64,000 nt of DNA from Pseudomonas sp. GM78 (GCF_000282475.1 NZ_AKJF01000097.1:26508-90507); one strand, 5' to 3'. Positions 33,789 through 47,346 are shown, counted from the first letter of the stretch. Program-made: numbers and translations. Notes: generated by a model not told the origin, from the letters alone.

Positions 33789-34999
33789 TGAGCAAGTTCA
33801 TGGATTGGGTTGATGCGCGCTTTCCCGCGACCAAAATGTGGGAAGACCATCTCAGCAAGTACTACGCCCCGAAGAACTTCAACTTCTTCTATTTCTTTGG
33901 CTCCCTGGCGCTGCTCGTTCTGGTCAACCAGATCGTCACCGGTGTCTGGCTGACCATGAGCTACACCCCGTCGGCGGAAGAGGCCTTCGCTTCCGTCGAG
34001 TACATCATGCGCGACGTCGAGTACGGCTCGATCCTGCGCCTGCTGCACTCCACCGGCGCCTCGGCATTCTTCATCGTGGTCTATCTGCACATGTTCCGTG
34101 GTCTGCTCTACGGTTCGTATCAGAAGCCTCGTGAGCTGGTGTGGGTCTTCGGCATGCTGATCTACCTGGCGCTGATGGCCGAAGCCTTCATGGGTTACCT
34201 GCTGCCGTGGGGCCAGATGTCCTACTGGGGCGCCCAGGTGATCATCTCGCTGTTCGGTGCGATCCCGGTCATCGGCAACGACCTGACCCAGTGGATTCGT
34301 GGTGACTACCTGATTTCCGGCATCACCCTGAACCGCTTCTTCGCCTTGCATGTGGTCGCGCTGCCGATTGTGATTCTCGGCCTGGTGGTGCTGCACGTCC
34401 TGGCGCTGCACGAAGTCGGTTCGAACAACCCGGATGGTGTGGACATCAAGAAATACAAGGACGAAAACGGCGTACCACTGGACGGCATTGCCTTCCACCC
34501 GTACTACACCGTGAAAGATATCGTCGGCGTGGTGGTGTTCCTGTTCATCTTCTGCTCGATCGTGTTCTTCTTCCCGGAAATGGGTGGCTACTTCCTCGAG
34601 AAGCCGAACTTTGAAGTGGCGAACGCCTTCAAGACCCCAGAGCACATCGCTCCGGTCTGGTACTTCACGCCTTTCTACGCGATCTTGCGTGCGGTTCCGG
34701 ACAAGCTCCTGGGTGTGATTGCCATGGGTGCGGCCATTGCCGTGCTGTTCGTCCTGCCGTGGCTGGACCGTAGCCCGGTCAAGTCGATGCGCTATAAGGG
34801 CTGGATGAGCAAGATCTGGCTCTGGGTGTTCTGCATTTCGTTCGTGATCCTGGGCGTGTTGGGTGTTCTGGCTCCGACGCCAGGCCGTACATTGCTGTCG
34901 CAGGTATGCACCTTCCTGTACTTCGCCTACTTCATTCTGATGCCGTTCTACACCAGGCTCGAGAAGACCAAACCGGTTCCGGAAAGGGTGACTGGCTGA
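33788..34999 (+). CDS. petB: Ubiquinol-cytochrome c reductase, cytochrome b
   Basis: 403 residues with eight membrane helices and two b-haems. The haem-ligand histidines are in RLLHSTGASAFFIVVYLHMFRG-type and FFALHVVALPIVILGLVVLHVLALHE segments, and the Qo-site motif PEW-type region is near the middle. The ATG at 33788 overlaps the petA stop; a GTG one codon upstream is less likely. The petC start overlaps its own stop in the same TGATG way. Confidence 0.98.
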   Translation: MSKFMDWVDARFPATKMWEDHLSKYYAPKNFNFFYFFGSLALLVLVNQIVTGVWLTMSYTPSAEEAFASVEYIMRDVEYGSILRLLHSTGASAFFIVVYLHMFRGLLYGSYQKPRELVWVFGMLIYLALMAEAFMGYLLPWGQMSYWGAQVIISLFGAIPVIGNDLTQWIRGDYLISGITLNRFFALHVVALPIVILGLVVLHVLALHEVGSNNPDGVDIKKYKDENGVPLDGIAFHPYYTVKDIVGVVVFLFIFCSIVFFFPEMGGYFLEKPNFEVANAFKTPEHIAPVWYFTPFYAILRAVPDKLLGVIAMGAAIAVLFVLPWLDRSPVKSMRYKGWMSKIWLWVFCISFVILGVLGVLAPTPGRTLLSQVCTFLYFAYFILMPFYTRLEKTKPVPERVTG

Positions 35000-35781
35000 T
35001 GAAAAAACTATTTGCTGTACTGATTCTTGCTGCCCTGCCGGTGTTGTCCTTTGCGGCTGAACACGGTGGTCCCGAGCTGGAAAAAGTCGACATCGACGTT
35101 TCCGACAAGGCTGCGATGCAGGATGGCGCGCGCACGTTCGCCAACTATTGCATGGGCTGCCACAGCGCCAAGTTCCAGCGTTACGAGCGTGTTGCCGATG
35201 ACCTCGGCATTCCGCACGAGCTGATGCTCGAGAAGCTGGTGTTCACTGGTGCCAAGATCGGCGATCACATGAACATCGGCATGCAGCCGGCTGACGCCAA
35301 GGCCTGGTTCGGCGCGGCGCCGCCCGACCTGACCCTGGTCGCTCGTGTACGTGGCACCGATTGGCTCTACGGTTACCTCAAGTCGTTCTATGAAGATCCG
35401 TCGCGCCCATGGGGTGTGAACAACAAGGTCTTCCCGAACGTGGGCATGCCTAACGTTCTGGTCGGCCTGCAGGGTCGTCAGGTCGTCGGTTGCAAACAGG
35501 TTCAGATCGTCGAAGATGGCAAGAAGCAATATGATCCGCTGACCGGTACGGCGCTGACTCATGAAGCGTGCGATCAGCTGACCATCGTGCCGAAGAGTGG
35601 TGCCCTGACCGAAGAGCAGTTCGATGAGAAGGTCAAGAATCTGGTAACCTTCCTGGCTTACTCGGCTAACCCGGTTAAGCTGCAACATCAGCGCATCGGT
35701 ACGTACGTATTGCTGTACCTGGCGTTCTTCTTCGTATTCGCTTACTTGCTCAAGCGCGAATACTGGAAAGATGTGCACTGA
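34999..35781 (+). CDS. petC: Ubiquinol-cytochrome c reductase, cytochrome c1
   Basis: 260 residues. Sec signal peptide MKKLFAVLILAALPVLSFAA. Haem c attachment motif CMGCH at about residues 50-54, and a C-terminal membrane anchor YVLLYLAFFFVFAYLLKREYW. It passes electrons to soluble cytochrome c. It ends the petABC operon; a very long stem-loop with T-run follows. The distal methionine ligand is probably in the MNIGMQ region. Confidence 0.97.
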   Translation: MKKLFAVLILAALPVLSFAAEHGGPELEKVDIDVSDKAAMQDGARTFANYCMGCHSAKFQRYERVADDLGIPHELMLEKLVFTGAKIGDHMNIGMQPADAKAWFGAAPPDLTLVARVRGTDWLYGYLKSFYEDPSRPWGVNNKVFPNVGMPNVLVGLQGRQVVGCKQVQIVEDGKKQYDPLTGTALTHEACDQLTIVPKSGALTEEQFDEKVKNLVTFLAYSANPVKLQHQRIGTYVLLYLAFFFVFAYLLKREYWKDVH

Positions 35782-35807
35782 TAAAGCTTCAAGCAATTGC
35801 TGTTAAT

Positions 35808-35896
35808 CGCGCGCGCCCAAGGGCGCCTCTGAAAGGGTAACGAGCCTGGTGAGCCAGGCGTTACGGGAGGCGCCCTCTGGGCGCGCTCGTTTTTCC
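35808..35896 (+). terminator. Long stem-loop terminator after petC
   Basis: GCGCGCCCAAGGGCGCCTC ... GAGGCGCCCTCTGGGCGCGC, plus an inner GGGTAACGAGCCTGG...CCAGGCGTTAC stem, form a nearly continuous stem of about 35 bp, ending in CTCGTTTTTCC. Much longer than a usual terminator. Confidence 0.85.
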
Positions 35897-35931
35897 GCTT
35901 CCGATCATTTCAACAAGCGAGGAGGATCGCC

Positions 35932-36549
35932 ATGGGCGTGACCAATCGGTTGGCCTGTTACTCCGACCCCGCCGACCACTATTCCCACCGAGTGCGAATC
36001 GTACTGGCAGAGAAGGGTGTCAGCGCCGAGATCATTTACGTGGAGGCTGGTCGCCAGCCGCCTAAACTGATCGAAGTGAACCCTTACGGCAGCCTGCCGA
36101 CGCTGGTCGATCGTGACCTGGCGTTGTGGGAGTCTACGGTGGTGATGGAATATCTGGATGAGCGTTACCCGCACCCGCCGCTGCTGCCGGTCTATCCGGT
36201 GGCACGTGCCAACAGTCGTTTGCTGATTCATCGTATTCAGCGTGACTGGTGTGGCCTGGTGGATCTGATCCTGGATTCACGGACCAAGGAAGCCGCGCGT
36301 GCCGTGGCGCGCAAAGAGCTGCGCGAGAGCCTGACGGGTGTGTCGCCGCTGTTTGCCGACAAGCCATTTTTCCTCAGTGAGGAACAAAGCCTGGTGGATT
36401 GCTGCCTATTGCCAATACTCTGGCGATTGCCGATTCTGGGTATAGAACTGCCGCGGCCAGCCAAGCCGCTGCTTGATTACATGGAGCGCCAGTTTGCGCG
36501 TGAGGCTTTCCAGGCGAGTCTGTCTGGTGTCGAACGCGACATGCGCTAA
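35932..36549 (+). CDS. sspA: Stringent starvation protein A
   Basis: 205 residues, glutathione-S-transferase fold without enzyme activity. Begins [30 protein letters not shown]; thioredoxin-like N-domain then an alpha-helical C-domain. SspA binds RNA polymerase and is a global regulator in starvation and virulence. It forms a conserved pair with sspB, 16 nt downstream. GGAGG precedes the ATG. Confidence 0.97.
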   Translation: MGVTNRLACYSDPADHYSHRVRIVLAEKGVSAEIIYVEAGRQPPKLIEVNPYGSLPTLVDRDLALWESTVVMEYLDERYPHPPLLPVYPVARANSRLLIHRIQRDWCGLVDLILDSRTKEAARAVARKELRESLTGVSPLFADKPFFLSEEQSLVDCCLLPILWRLPILGIELPRPAKPLLDYMERQFAREAFQASLSGVERDMR

Positions 36550-36565
36550 GGCTTAAGGAGCCGAT

Positions 36566-36979
36566 ATGAACTCCAGTCGACCTTATCTGGTCCGCGCGCT
36601 CTACGAGTGGATTGTTGATAACGATTGCACCCCGCACATGCTGGTCAATTCCGAGTATCCCTCGGTGCAGGTGCCGCAAGGTTTTGCCAGTGATGGCCAG
36701 ATCGTCCTGAACGTATCGCCACAGGCTGTGCGTCATTTGCACATGGACAACGAGGCGGTGAGCTTCGAAGGCCGCTTTGGTGGGGTGCCGCATACCCTGT
36801 ACGTGCCTATCGCCTCGATCCTGGGTATCTACGCCCGGGAGAATGGCCAGGGCATGGTGTTCGATCTGGAGTCGCCCATGGAGGACGAGGAAGAGATCGA
36901 GCCGGATGACGATATTCCGCCTCCGGACAGCGAGCCGCCGCGGCCAAGTGGTCGGCCGAGCTTGAAGGTGGTGAAATAA
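36566..36979 (+). CDS. sspB: ClpXP adaptor SspB
   Basis: 137 residues. The N-terminal beta-rich domain that binds the SsrA tag (about residues 1-108) is followed by an acidic flexible linker (MEDEEEIEPDDD) and the C-terminal ClpX-docking motif in RPSLKVVK. All SspB parts are present. It delivers SsrA-tagged proteins to ClpXP. Terminator directly after. Confidence 0.97.
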   Translation: MNSSRPYLVRALYEWIVDNDCTPHMLVNSEYPSVQVPQGFASDGQIVLNVSPQAVRHLHMDNEAVSFEGRFGGVPHTLYVPIASILGIYARENGQGMVFDLESPMEDEEEIEPDDDIPPPDSEPPRPSGRPSLKVVK

Positions 36980-37012
36980 AAAAGGGCGATCCGAATGGAT
37001 CGCCCTTTTTTA
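36978..37012 (+). terminator. Intrinsic terminator after sspAB
   Basis: AAAGGGCGATCC-GAAT-GGATCGCCCTTT followed by TTT; a perfect 12-bp stem. Confidence 0.94.
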
Positions 37013-37020
37013 TTTCTGTT

Positions 37021-37096
37021 GAGCCCGGCTTGCCGGCGAAGGCGGTCAAAAGACTGGCGCAATGTTCAATGACGCCTTCGCCGGCAAGCCGGGCTC
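37021..37096. repeat. REPIN, GCCCGGCTTGCCGGCGAAGG family
   Basis: Arms 37021-37044 and 37073-37096 are perfect 24-nt reverse complements with a 28-nt spacer, in the gap between convergent sspB and dolP. Confidence 0.93.
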
Positions 37097-37140
37097 CTAC
37101 AGGGCGATGGCGATTTCAGAATCGCGATCGCCGAGGAGGG

Positions 37141-38775
<1,635 letters not shown>

Positions 38776-38776
<1 letters not shown>

Positions 38777-40587
38777 CAGCGTGGGGTGTTCGGCAGGCGT
38801 TGAACCTGGCCATTGATGAACTCCGCCCATGGCAACTCACGCACCACTCGCTGGGTCTGGGTCATGCTCAGGCTGCCCGATTGACCTTCGATACGGCTAT
38901 CCGGCAGGGCCTTGAGCTGGCCCAGGCGAGGTGCCAGGCGATAGGCGTCCACACCCATGGCGTACAGGCGGCCCAGGCTGCCGGCCGCTTGTGGCCATTG
39001 CGCGGTGACCTGGCGACGCAATGGGTCATTGGCGTCCAGCAACCATGGGGTTTCGCAAAAGCGCACGCCATTCATGTCGTTGTACTGGTTGACGTCGCCG
39101 CTGGCGCTGAAGACGTGGGACGTGGCATAGACCGGAACGTCACCTGCGTACTGGAAATTCAGGGTTGGCTTGATCTGCTGCGCCTGTTGTGGCGTTGCGG
39201 CAAGGAAAATGAACTCGATGTCCTGGCGACGCGACGGCTGGGCGGCTACCTGCGAGCCAACAGTTGATTGCAGGCTCTTGGCGCGACCTTCGCTCTGGCG
39301 TAGCTGGAACATGTCTGCAATCTGCTGGGCCAGTTGTACCGGCTGGTCGACGCGCTCGGTGGCGACGATGCTGCCGCCATTGGCTTGCCAATCCTGGCTG
39401 AACGCCTTGAGAACCCGGTCACCCCATTCGCCCTTGGGCACCATGATAGCGGCGCGATGCAGGCCGTCGGCGCGAGCGCGGCGCGATACTTCGCGGGCTT
39501 CGTCTTCAGCGGCCAGGCCAAACTGGAACAGCTGGGCCGGTCCTTGTGTGCCTTCGCTGTAGTTCAGTGCCAGGGTGGTGATCGGCAGTTGCGGGCGGGT
39601 GCTGAGCTGTTTGACCAGTGGTTTTTCCAGCGGGCCTACGACCAGTTGCACGCCATCGGCCTGGGCCTTGCGATAGAAGTCGTCGAGCGAAGTCAGGCGC
39701 GAACTGTCGTAGAACTCGATGGCAGGCGGTTTCTGCCCGGCTTGTTGTGCCTGGTAGTGGGCGGCCATGAAACCTTCGCGCAATGCTTTACCGACCGACG
39801 CCAATGGGCCGTCCTGTGGCAGGAGCAGGGCGATTTTGCTCAGGGGCTGGCTGGCCAGATCCTTGAGGTTGGTCAGTGGCAGTGGCAGCTGTTTGGCGGC
39901 CGGGTGTTTCGGGTTCTGCGCGCGCCAGTTGTCGATCGCCGCCTGCTGCTGTTCGAGGGTGCCGGCAGATTTCACGGCCAGCGCCAAAGCCATCCAGCCG
40001 CCAAGATCGTCGGTGGTGGTTGGCTGCAATTGCTCGGTCGGCAGCGAAGCGATCAGGACCCAGATGGCCTCGTGGTTCTTGCTGGCCGCTTCACCGCTGA
40101 GCATCGGCGCGATGAAGATGCGTTCCCGTGCAGCGGCCAGGGTCTGGCCATCGGCTTCAAGGGCGCGGGCGCGAACGGTGCCGGTGCGCACTTGCTGCTC
40201 CTCCGGCATTTCACCCAGGCGCTGCAGGCTTGGATGGCTCAAGGCGGTCAGCGCGGCTTTGGGCTGGTTGCGGGTCATGGCCAGTTCAGCCGCCAGGGTG
40301 TTGGCGAAGATCTGCTGGCCCGGCTTCAGTGTTTCCACGGGAACCTGTTGCAGGATCTGCGCGGACTGGCCGGCGTTGCCCTGGCGATAGGCCAGGTCGG
40401 CCGCGCTCAGACGCAGCAGCGCCGCGTCTTCCGGCGATTTGCTTTGGGCGGCCTTTTCGAGCAGTTGCTCGATGCTGGCATCCGGGGTCCGTGGAAGTTC
40501 GCCAAGGCTGGAGGAGGGCGAGCTGGCGCAAGCCGCCAGCAAGGCAGCGAGGCATAGGGCAGAGAACAGCCGCAGGCAAGCGATCAT
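38776..40587 (-). CDS. lpoA: Penicillin-binding protein activator LpoA
   Basis: 603 residues. Lipobox LLAAC near residue 20. N-terminal TPR-like helical region (about 30-240), then a periplasmic-binding-protein-like domain (about 250-590). LpoA is an outer-membrane lipoprotein that reaches through peptidoglycan to activate PBP1a. Start chosen at 40587; an upstream in-frame ATG adds eight residues before the signal peptide. First gene of the lpoA-yraN-gmhA-dolP operon, divergent from rsmI. Confidence 0.93.
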
Positions 40588-40759
40588 GTAGTGTTCCTGA
40601 TACTCGATCAAATTAGCGTGGAATTGTACCCAAGCACTGGCCGGGGCGCGATGTTACTGGTGCGAATCGACCAATTTAGCGGGTGTAAATGTTGCTGCGC
40701 GGCACAAAAGGCTGCAAAAGCGGGTGCCGCTTGCCCGTATCGCGAGCGTCGCTACGCGC

Positions 40760-40765
40760 TACAAT
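40760..40765 (+). promoter_or_regulatory. Putative -10 element for rsmI
   Basis: TACAAT, 31 nt before the TTG start of rsmI. No -35 at proper spacing recognised. Confidence 0.3.
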
Positions 40766-40795
40766 GGCCGTTTTACCGATCATGAGGTGTGCGCT

Positions 40796-41668
40796 TTGAC
40801 TGCTCCAGGTGCTTTGAATTCCGCTGCTGGCTCGCTCTATGTGGTGGCGACGCCCATCGGCAACCTGGACGATATCAGTGCCCGGGCGCTGAAGATCCTG
40901 CGTGAGGTCGCCTTGATTGCCGCCGAGGACACCCGTCATTCCCAGCGCCTGATGCAGCATTTCGGCATTCCCACCCCGCTCGCGGCCTGTCATGAGCACA
41001 ATGAACGCGATGAAGGTAGCCGCTTTATTACCCGCTTGCTCGCGGGTGACGATGTCGCGTTGATTTCCGACGCCGGCACACCGCTGATTTCCGATCCGGG
41101 CTATCACCTGGTCCGTCAGGCACGAGCAGCGGGCATCAATGTGGTGCCGGTGCCGGGGGCTTGTGCGTTGATTGCGGCCCTGTCGGCGGCGGGTTTACCG
41201 TCGGACCGTTTCATCTTCGAAGGCTTCCTGCCGGCCAAGGCGGTGGGGCGGCGTGCGCGTCTGGAGCTCATCAAGGAAGAACCGCGCACACTGATTTTCT
41301 ATGAGGCGCCGCACCGTATCCTCGAATGCCTGCAGGACATGGAGCAGGTGTTCGGTGCCGATCGCCCGGCATTGCTGGCGCGGGAACTGACCAAGACGTT
41401 CGAAACGCTCAAGGGCTTGCCGCTCGCCCAGTTGCGCGAGTTCGTCGAGTCGGACAGCAACCAGCAGCGTGGCGAGTGCGTGGTGTTGGTGGCGGGATGG
41501 ACCGCCCCCGAGGAGGAAGGCGCTGTCAGCAGTGAAGCGATGCGCATCCTCGACCTGTTGCTCGAAGAGATGCCGCTCAAGCGTGCCGCGGCGTTGGCTG
41601 CGCAAATTACCGGCGAGCGCAAGAATGTGCTCTATCAGATTGCCCTGGATAAGCAGAAAGGCGAGTAA
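40796..41668 (+). CDS. rsmI: 16S rRNA (cytidine-1402 2'-O)-methyltransferase
   Basis: 290 residues, tetrapyrrole-methylase fold. Begins TAPGALNSAAGSLYVVATPIGNLDDIS, with the family motifs AEDTRHSQRL, ISDAGTPLISDPG and FEGFLPAK. Methylates the ribose of C1402 in 16S rRNA. The start is most likely TTG at 40796: GAGG lies 8 nt upstream, and family homology begins just after. A GTG (40787) is an alternative. It diverges from lpoA and precedes RNase P RNA. Confidence 0.95.
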   Translation: MTAPGALNSAAGSLYVVATPIGNLDDISARALKILREVALIAAEDTRHSQRLMQHFGIPTPLAACHEHNERDEGSRFITRLLAGDDVALISDAGTPLISDPGYHLVRQARAAGINVVPVPGACALIAALSAAGLPSDRFIFEGFLPAKAVGRRARLELIKEEPRTLIFYEAPHRILECLQDMEQVFGADRPALLARELTKTFETLKGLPLAQLREFVESDSNQQRGECVVLVAGWTAPEEEGAVSSEAMRILDLLLEEMPLKRAAALAAQITGERKNVLYQIALDKQKGE

Positions 41669-41744
41669 AAACCCGACGCATTGGCGTGGCTGGAGGCGTT
41701 TATCGCTTGTTCTTCGGCCGCTCTGCCGTTAACCTTCGCGGCGG

Positions 41745-42100
41745 AGAGTCGATCGGACAGTCGCTGCCCTCTATGAAAATTAGGGGGGGGAGGAAAGTCC
41801 GGGCTCCATAGGGCGAAGTGCCAGGTAATGCCTGGGAGGCGTGAGCCTACGGAAAGTGCCACAGAAAATAACCGCCTAAGCGCTTCGGCGCCGGTAAGGG
41901 TGAAAAGGTGCGGTAAGAGCGCACCGCACGTCTGGCAACAGTTCGTGGCTAGGTAAACCCCACTTGGAGCAAGACCAAATAGGGTCCCAAGGCGTGGCCC
42001 GCGCTGGGACCGGGTAGGTTGCTAAAGGTGTCCAGTGATGGCCATCGTAGACGAATGACTGTTCAAGACAGAACCCGGCTTACAGATCGACTCTCCACCT
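41745..42100 (+). ncRNA. rnpB: RNase P RNA, class A
   Basis: The catalytic RNA of RNase P, which trims tRNA 5' ends. Conserved blocks in order: GAGGAAAGTCCGGGCTCC with its preceding G-run (about 41787-41812), ATAGGGCGAAGTGCCAGGTAA, the GGTAAGGGTGAAAAGG loop, GAGCGCACCGCACGTCTGGCAA, CGTGGCTAGGTAAACCCC, and the 3' ACAGAACCCGGCTTACAG. The 5' and 3' ends pair (GAGTCGATC with GATCGACTC). The position between rsmI and mraZ is the standard Pseudomonas one. A T-run follows. Confidence 0.97.
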
Positions 42101-42350
42101 TTTTTCTCCCCTCTGCTTAAATCATTGAGCAGGGGGCTGATGATGGCAATTACCCTCCTTTCTCAAACGTCCTCATTATCACTTTCGTAATATCAAAAAA
42201 ATCTTACACTTAATAAATCACTTTAACTTCTGAACGCAGCCCCTTGTGCTGATTCAAGTTATTGGTCGGTTTCGTCCCCCCGATCCTGCTTGCTCCCCTC
42301 CATATGCTCCTAAATCTCAGTTCTGTAAGGGTTTTCCTTTGATCCGCGCC

Positions 42351-42380
42351 TTGACGGTGCAGTGGGCGCATTCCTATAGT
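42351..42380 (+). promoter_or_regulatory. Sigma70-type promoter of the mra/dcw cluster
   Basis: TTGACG (42351-42356), 18 nt spacer, TATAGT (42375-42380). Both boxes are close to consensus; 75 nt before the mraZ GTG. Confidence 0.65.
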
Positions 42381-42386
42381 GTGCGC

Positions 42387-42412
42387 AAGTGGCGGAAAGT
42401 GGCATGAAGTGG
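42387..42412 (+). promoter_or_regulatory. MraZ operator: three AAGTGG repeats at 10-nt period
   Basis: AAGTGG occurs at 42387, 42397 and 42407, exactly one helical turn apart, immediately downstream of the -10 around the expected transcription start. MraZ proteins bind direct GTGG/TGGG-type repeats with this spacing and repress their own operon. Confidence 0.7.
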
Positions 42413-42454
42413 GTTTTTTGAGCTAAAAACGCTAGAATTTGGAGAGGCGCTGAC

Positions 42455-42910
42455 GTGTTTCGCGGAGCCAACGCTATCAGTCTCGATGCCAAGGGCCGTC
42501 TCGCCATGCCGAGCCGGTACCGTGACGAGCTGGTTTCGCGGAGTTCCGGTCAGTTAATCGTCACAATTGATGCCGTTGATCCGTGTTTGTGTGTTTACCC
42601 CCTCGATGAGTGGGAAATTATTGAAACCAAACTGCGCGCACTGCCTTCGCTTCACGAAGCGAACCGTCGTCTGCAACGTTTACTGATTGGTAATGCCGTC
42701 GACCTCGAGCTCGATGGCAGTGGTCGTTTTCTGGTTCCGCCGCGTCTTCGTGAATATGCCAAGTTGGATAAGCGCGCGATGCTGGTAGGCCAACTGAACA
42801 AGTTCCAATTGTGGGACGAGGATGCCTGGGATGCGGTTGCTGCCGCTGACCTGGCTGCTATTCAAGAACCGGGCGCGATGCCTGACCAACTGCGTGAATT
42901 GATCCTGTGA
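42455..42910 (+). CDS. mraZ: Transcriptional regulator MraZ
   Basis: 151 residues, AbrB-like double SpoVT domains: [23 protein letters not shown] (about residues 2-24) and [20 protein letters not shown] (about 80-99), each with the conserved DXXGR. It forms rings that bind the direct repeats upstream. GTG start, with GGAGAGG 8 nt before it. It overlaps rsmH by 4 nt (GTGA). Confidence 0.97.
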   Translation: MFRGANAISLDAKGRLAMPSRYRDELVSRSSGQLIVTIDAVDPCLCVYPLDEWEIIETKLRALPSLHEANRRLQRLLIGNAVDLELDGSGRFLVPPRLREYAKLDKRAMLVGQLNKFQLWDEDAWDAVAAADLAAIQEPGAMPDQLRELIL

Positions 42911-43850
42911 CTATAGATAGCGGCTTTAACCACATCACCGTACTGCTTGACGAAGCCGTCGAGGCTCTCGCCGTACGTCCTGATGGCTGCTATCTGGACG
43001 GCACGTTCGGGCGCGGCGGACACAGCCGGTTGATCCTCAGCCGGCTCGGTCCCGATGGTCGGTTGCTCGGGTTCGACAAAGACCCTCAAGCGATTGCCAC
43101 CGGGCAGACGCTAGCGGCCGAAGACGGCCGCTTTGTCGTTGTACAGCGCAGCTTTGCCGAGCTGGGTGCGGAAGTTGCAGCGCGCGGCATGAACGGCAAG
43201 GTCAGCGGTGTGTTGCTGGACCTTGGCGTTTCTTCGCCACAGCTGGATGACCCGGAGCGCGGTTTCAGCTTCCTCAACGATGGGCCGCTGGACATGCGCA
43301 TGGACCCGTCTCGCGGGATCAGCGCTGCCGAATTCGTCAACACCGCGCCCGTGGAAGAAATCGCCCGGGTGTTCAAGGAATACGGCGAAGAGCGTTTTTC
43401 CGGGCGTATGGCCCGTGCCGTGGCCGAACGTCGCGATATCAAACCGTTCGAACGTACCGCCGATCTGGCGGAAGTCCTGAAAGTTGCGAATCCGGCCTGG
43501 GAAAAGGGCAAGAACCCGGCAACCCGTGCATTCCAGGGCCTGCGCATTCACGTCAACAACGAACTGGGCGATCTGGAGGCCGGCCTCGAAGCGGCGCTGG
43601 AAAGCCTGGAAGTGGGCGGTCGCCTGGTGGTCATCAGCTTCCATTCGCTGGAAGATCGTATCGTCAAGCTGTTCATGCGCAAGCTGGTCAAAGGCGAAGC
43701 CGACAACCTGCCACGCAACCTGCCGGTTCGGCACGTCGCTTTCGAACCGAAAATCAAAATCCACGGCAAAGCGCAGACGGCCTCCGACGCCGAGCTCAAG
43801 GCCAACCCACGTTCGCGCAGTGCTGTCATGCGTGTGGCGGAGAAGCTGCG

Positions 43851-43854
<4 letters not shown>
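42907..43854 (+). CDS. rsmH: 16S rRNA (cytosine-1402 N4)-methyltransferase
   Basis: 315 residues. SAM motif [16 protein letters not shown] (about residues 31-46) and the [17 protein letters not shown] and [13 protein letters not shown] blocks are standard RsmH. It modifies C1402 of 16S rRNA, the same nucleotide as RsmI, encoded 2 kb upstream. GTG start coupled to mraZ. It overlaps ftsL by 4 nt. Confidence 0.98.
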
Positions 43855-45882
<2,028 letters not shown>

Positions 45883-45883
<1 letters not shown>

Positions 45884-47346
45884 TGTCTCTGAGCCTGAAC
45901 AAGATTTTCCCCCACGCCGGCCACGATCTGTTGATCCGTGAATTGGCGCTGGACAGTCGCAACGTACGCGCCGGTGACTTGTTCCTCGCGGTGCCGGGCG
46001 GCAGATTCGATGGCCGTGCGCACATCGGCGATGCGCTTGCGCGCGGCGCATCGGCCGTGGCTTATGAAGTGGAAGGCGCCACGGTGCTGCCGATCACTGA
46101 TGTGCCGTTGATTCCGGTCAAGGGGCTGGCGGCGCAGCTGTCGGATATCGCCGGGCGCTTTTATGGCGAGCCGAGCCATCACCTGAAACTGGTGGGTGTT
46201 ACCGGTACCAACGGCAAGACCAGCGTGACCCAGCTGGTGGCCCAGGCGCTGGATCTGCTGGGCCAGCATTGCGGCATTGTCGGCACCCTCGGCAGCGGTT
46301 TTCATGGCGCGCTGGAAAGCGGCCTGCACACCACGCCCAACCCGATTGCGGTGCAAGCGACCTTGGGCGACCTGAAAAAGGCCGGAGCCAAGGCCGTTGC
46401 CATGGAAGTCTCGTCCCATGGCCTGGACCAGGGCCGGGTCACCGCGCTGGCATTCGATGTGGCCGTGATGACCAACCTGTCCCGCGACCACCTGGATTAC
46501 CACGGCACCATGCAGGCCTATGGCGAAGCCAAGGCCAGGCTGTTTGCCTGGAACGATCTGAAATGCCGGGTGATCAACCTCGACGACGAGTTCGGCCGGC
46601 AATTGGCTGCGGACAAGCGCGAGTCGCGGCTGATCACCTACAGTCTGCTCGACAGCAACGCTTATCTCTACTGCCGCCAGGCGCAGTTCGACGACGAGGG
46701 CGTGCGTGCCACGCTGGTCACGCCCCAGGGCGAACACCACCTGCGCAGCACGTTGCTGGGTCGTTTCAACCTGAGCAATGTCTTGGCGGCGATTGGTGCC
46801 TTGCTCGGTCTGGATTACGCCCTGGACGAAATTCTCAAGGTGCTGCCGAAACTCGAAGGCCCGGCCGGACGCATGCAGCGCCTGGGTGGCGGTACCCAGC
46901 CGTTGGTGGTGGTCGATTACGCCCACACCCCGGATGCCCTGGAAAAAGTCCTGACCGCCCTGCGCCCTCACGTCAAAGGCCGGCTGCTGTGCCTGTTCGG
47001 CTGTGGCGGCGACCGCGATCGCGGCAAGCGTCCGCTGATGGCCGAAGTGGTCGAGCGTCTGGCCGATGGCGTACTGGTCACCGACGACAACCCGCGCACC
47101 GAAGACCCGTCGGTGATTTTCGACGACATCCGTGCCGGCTTCACCGCTGTGGATAAAGTGACCTTCGTTGCCGGTCGTGGCCAGGCGATTGCCCAGTTGA
47201 TCGCCGGTGCGTCGGCGGATGACGTGATTGTCCTGGCCGGTAAAGGTCATGAGGACTATCAGGAAATCAACGGCGAGCGCCATGCCTTTTCCGATCTGGT
47301 CGAGGCCGATCATGCCTTGACCGCGTGGGAGGTGGCCCATGCTTAA
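45883..47346 (+). CDS. murE: UDP-MurNAc-tripeptide synthetase MurE
   Basis: 487 residues. ATP-binding loop VTGTNGKTSVTQLVAQ (about 105-120) and the C-terminal DNPRTEDP motif that selects meso-diaminopimelate. Adds meso-DAP to UDP-MurNAc-L-Ala-D-Glu. 1-nt overlap with ftsI and 8-nt overlap with murF. Confidence 0.97.

Larger units (their letters stand above)
42101..42454 (+). other. Intergenic region upstream of the dcw cluster
   Basis: After the rnpB T-run, CCCCTCTGCT (42108-42117) can pair with AGCAGGGG (42128-42135). The next 100 nt (about 42140-42240) is notably A/T-rich compared with its surroundings and holds no coding frame. A strong promoter and the MraZ-type operator occupy 42351-42412. 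No gene is supported. Confidence 0.6.

Noticed and set aside
42101-42140. Second terminator for rnpB
   Set aside because: The CCCCTCTGCT/AGCAGGGG stem has no T-run after it; the T-run before it already follows the rnpB 3' end.
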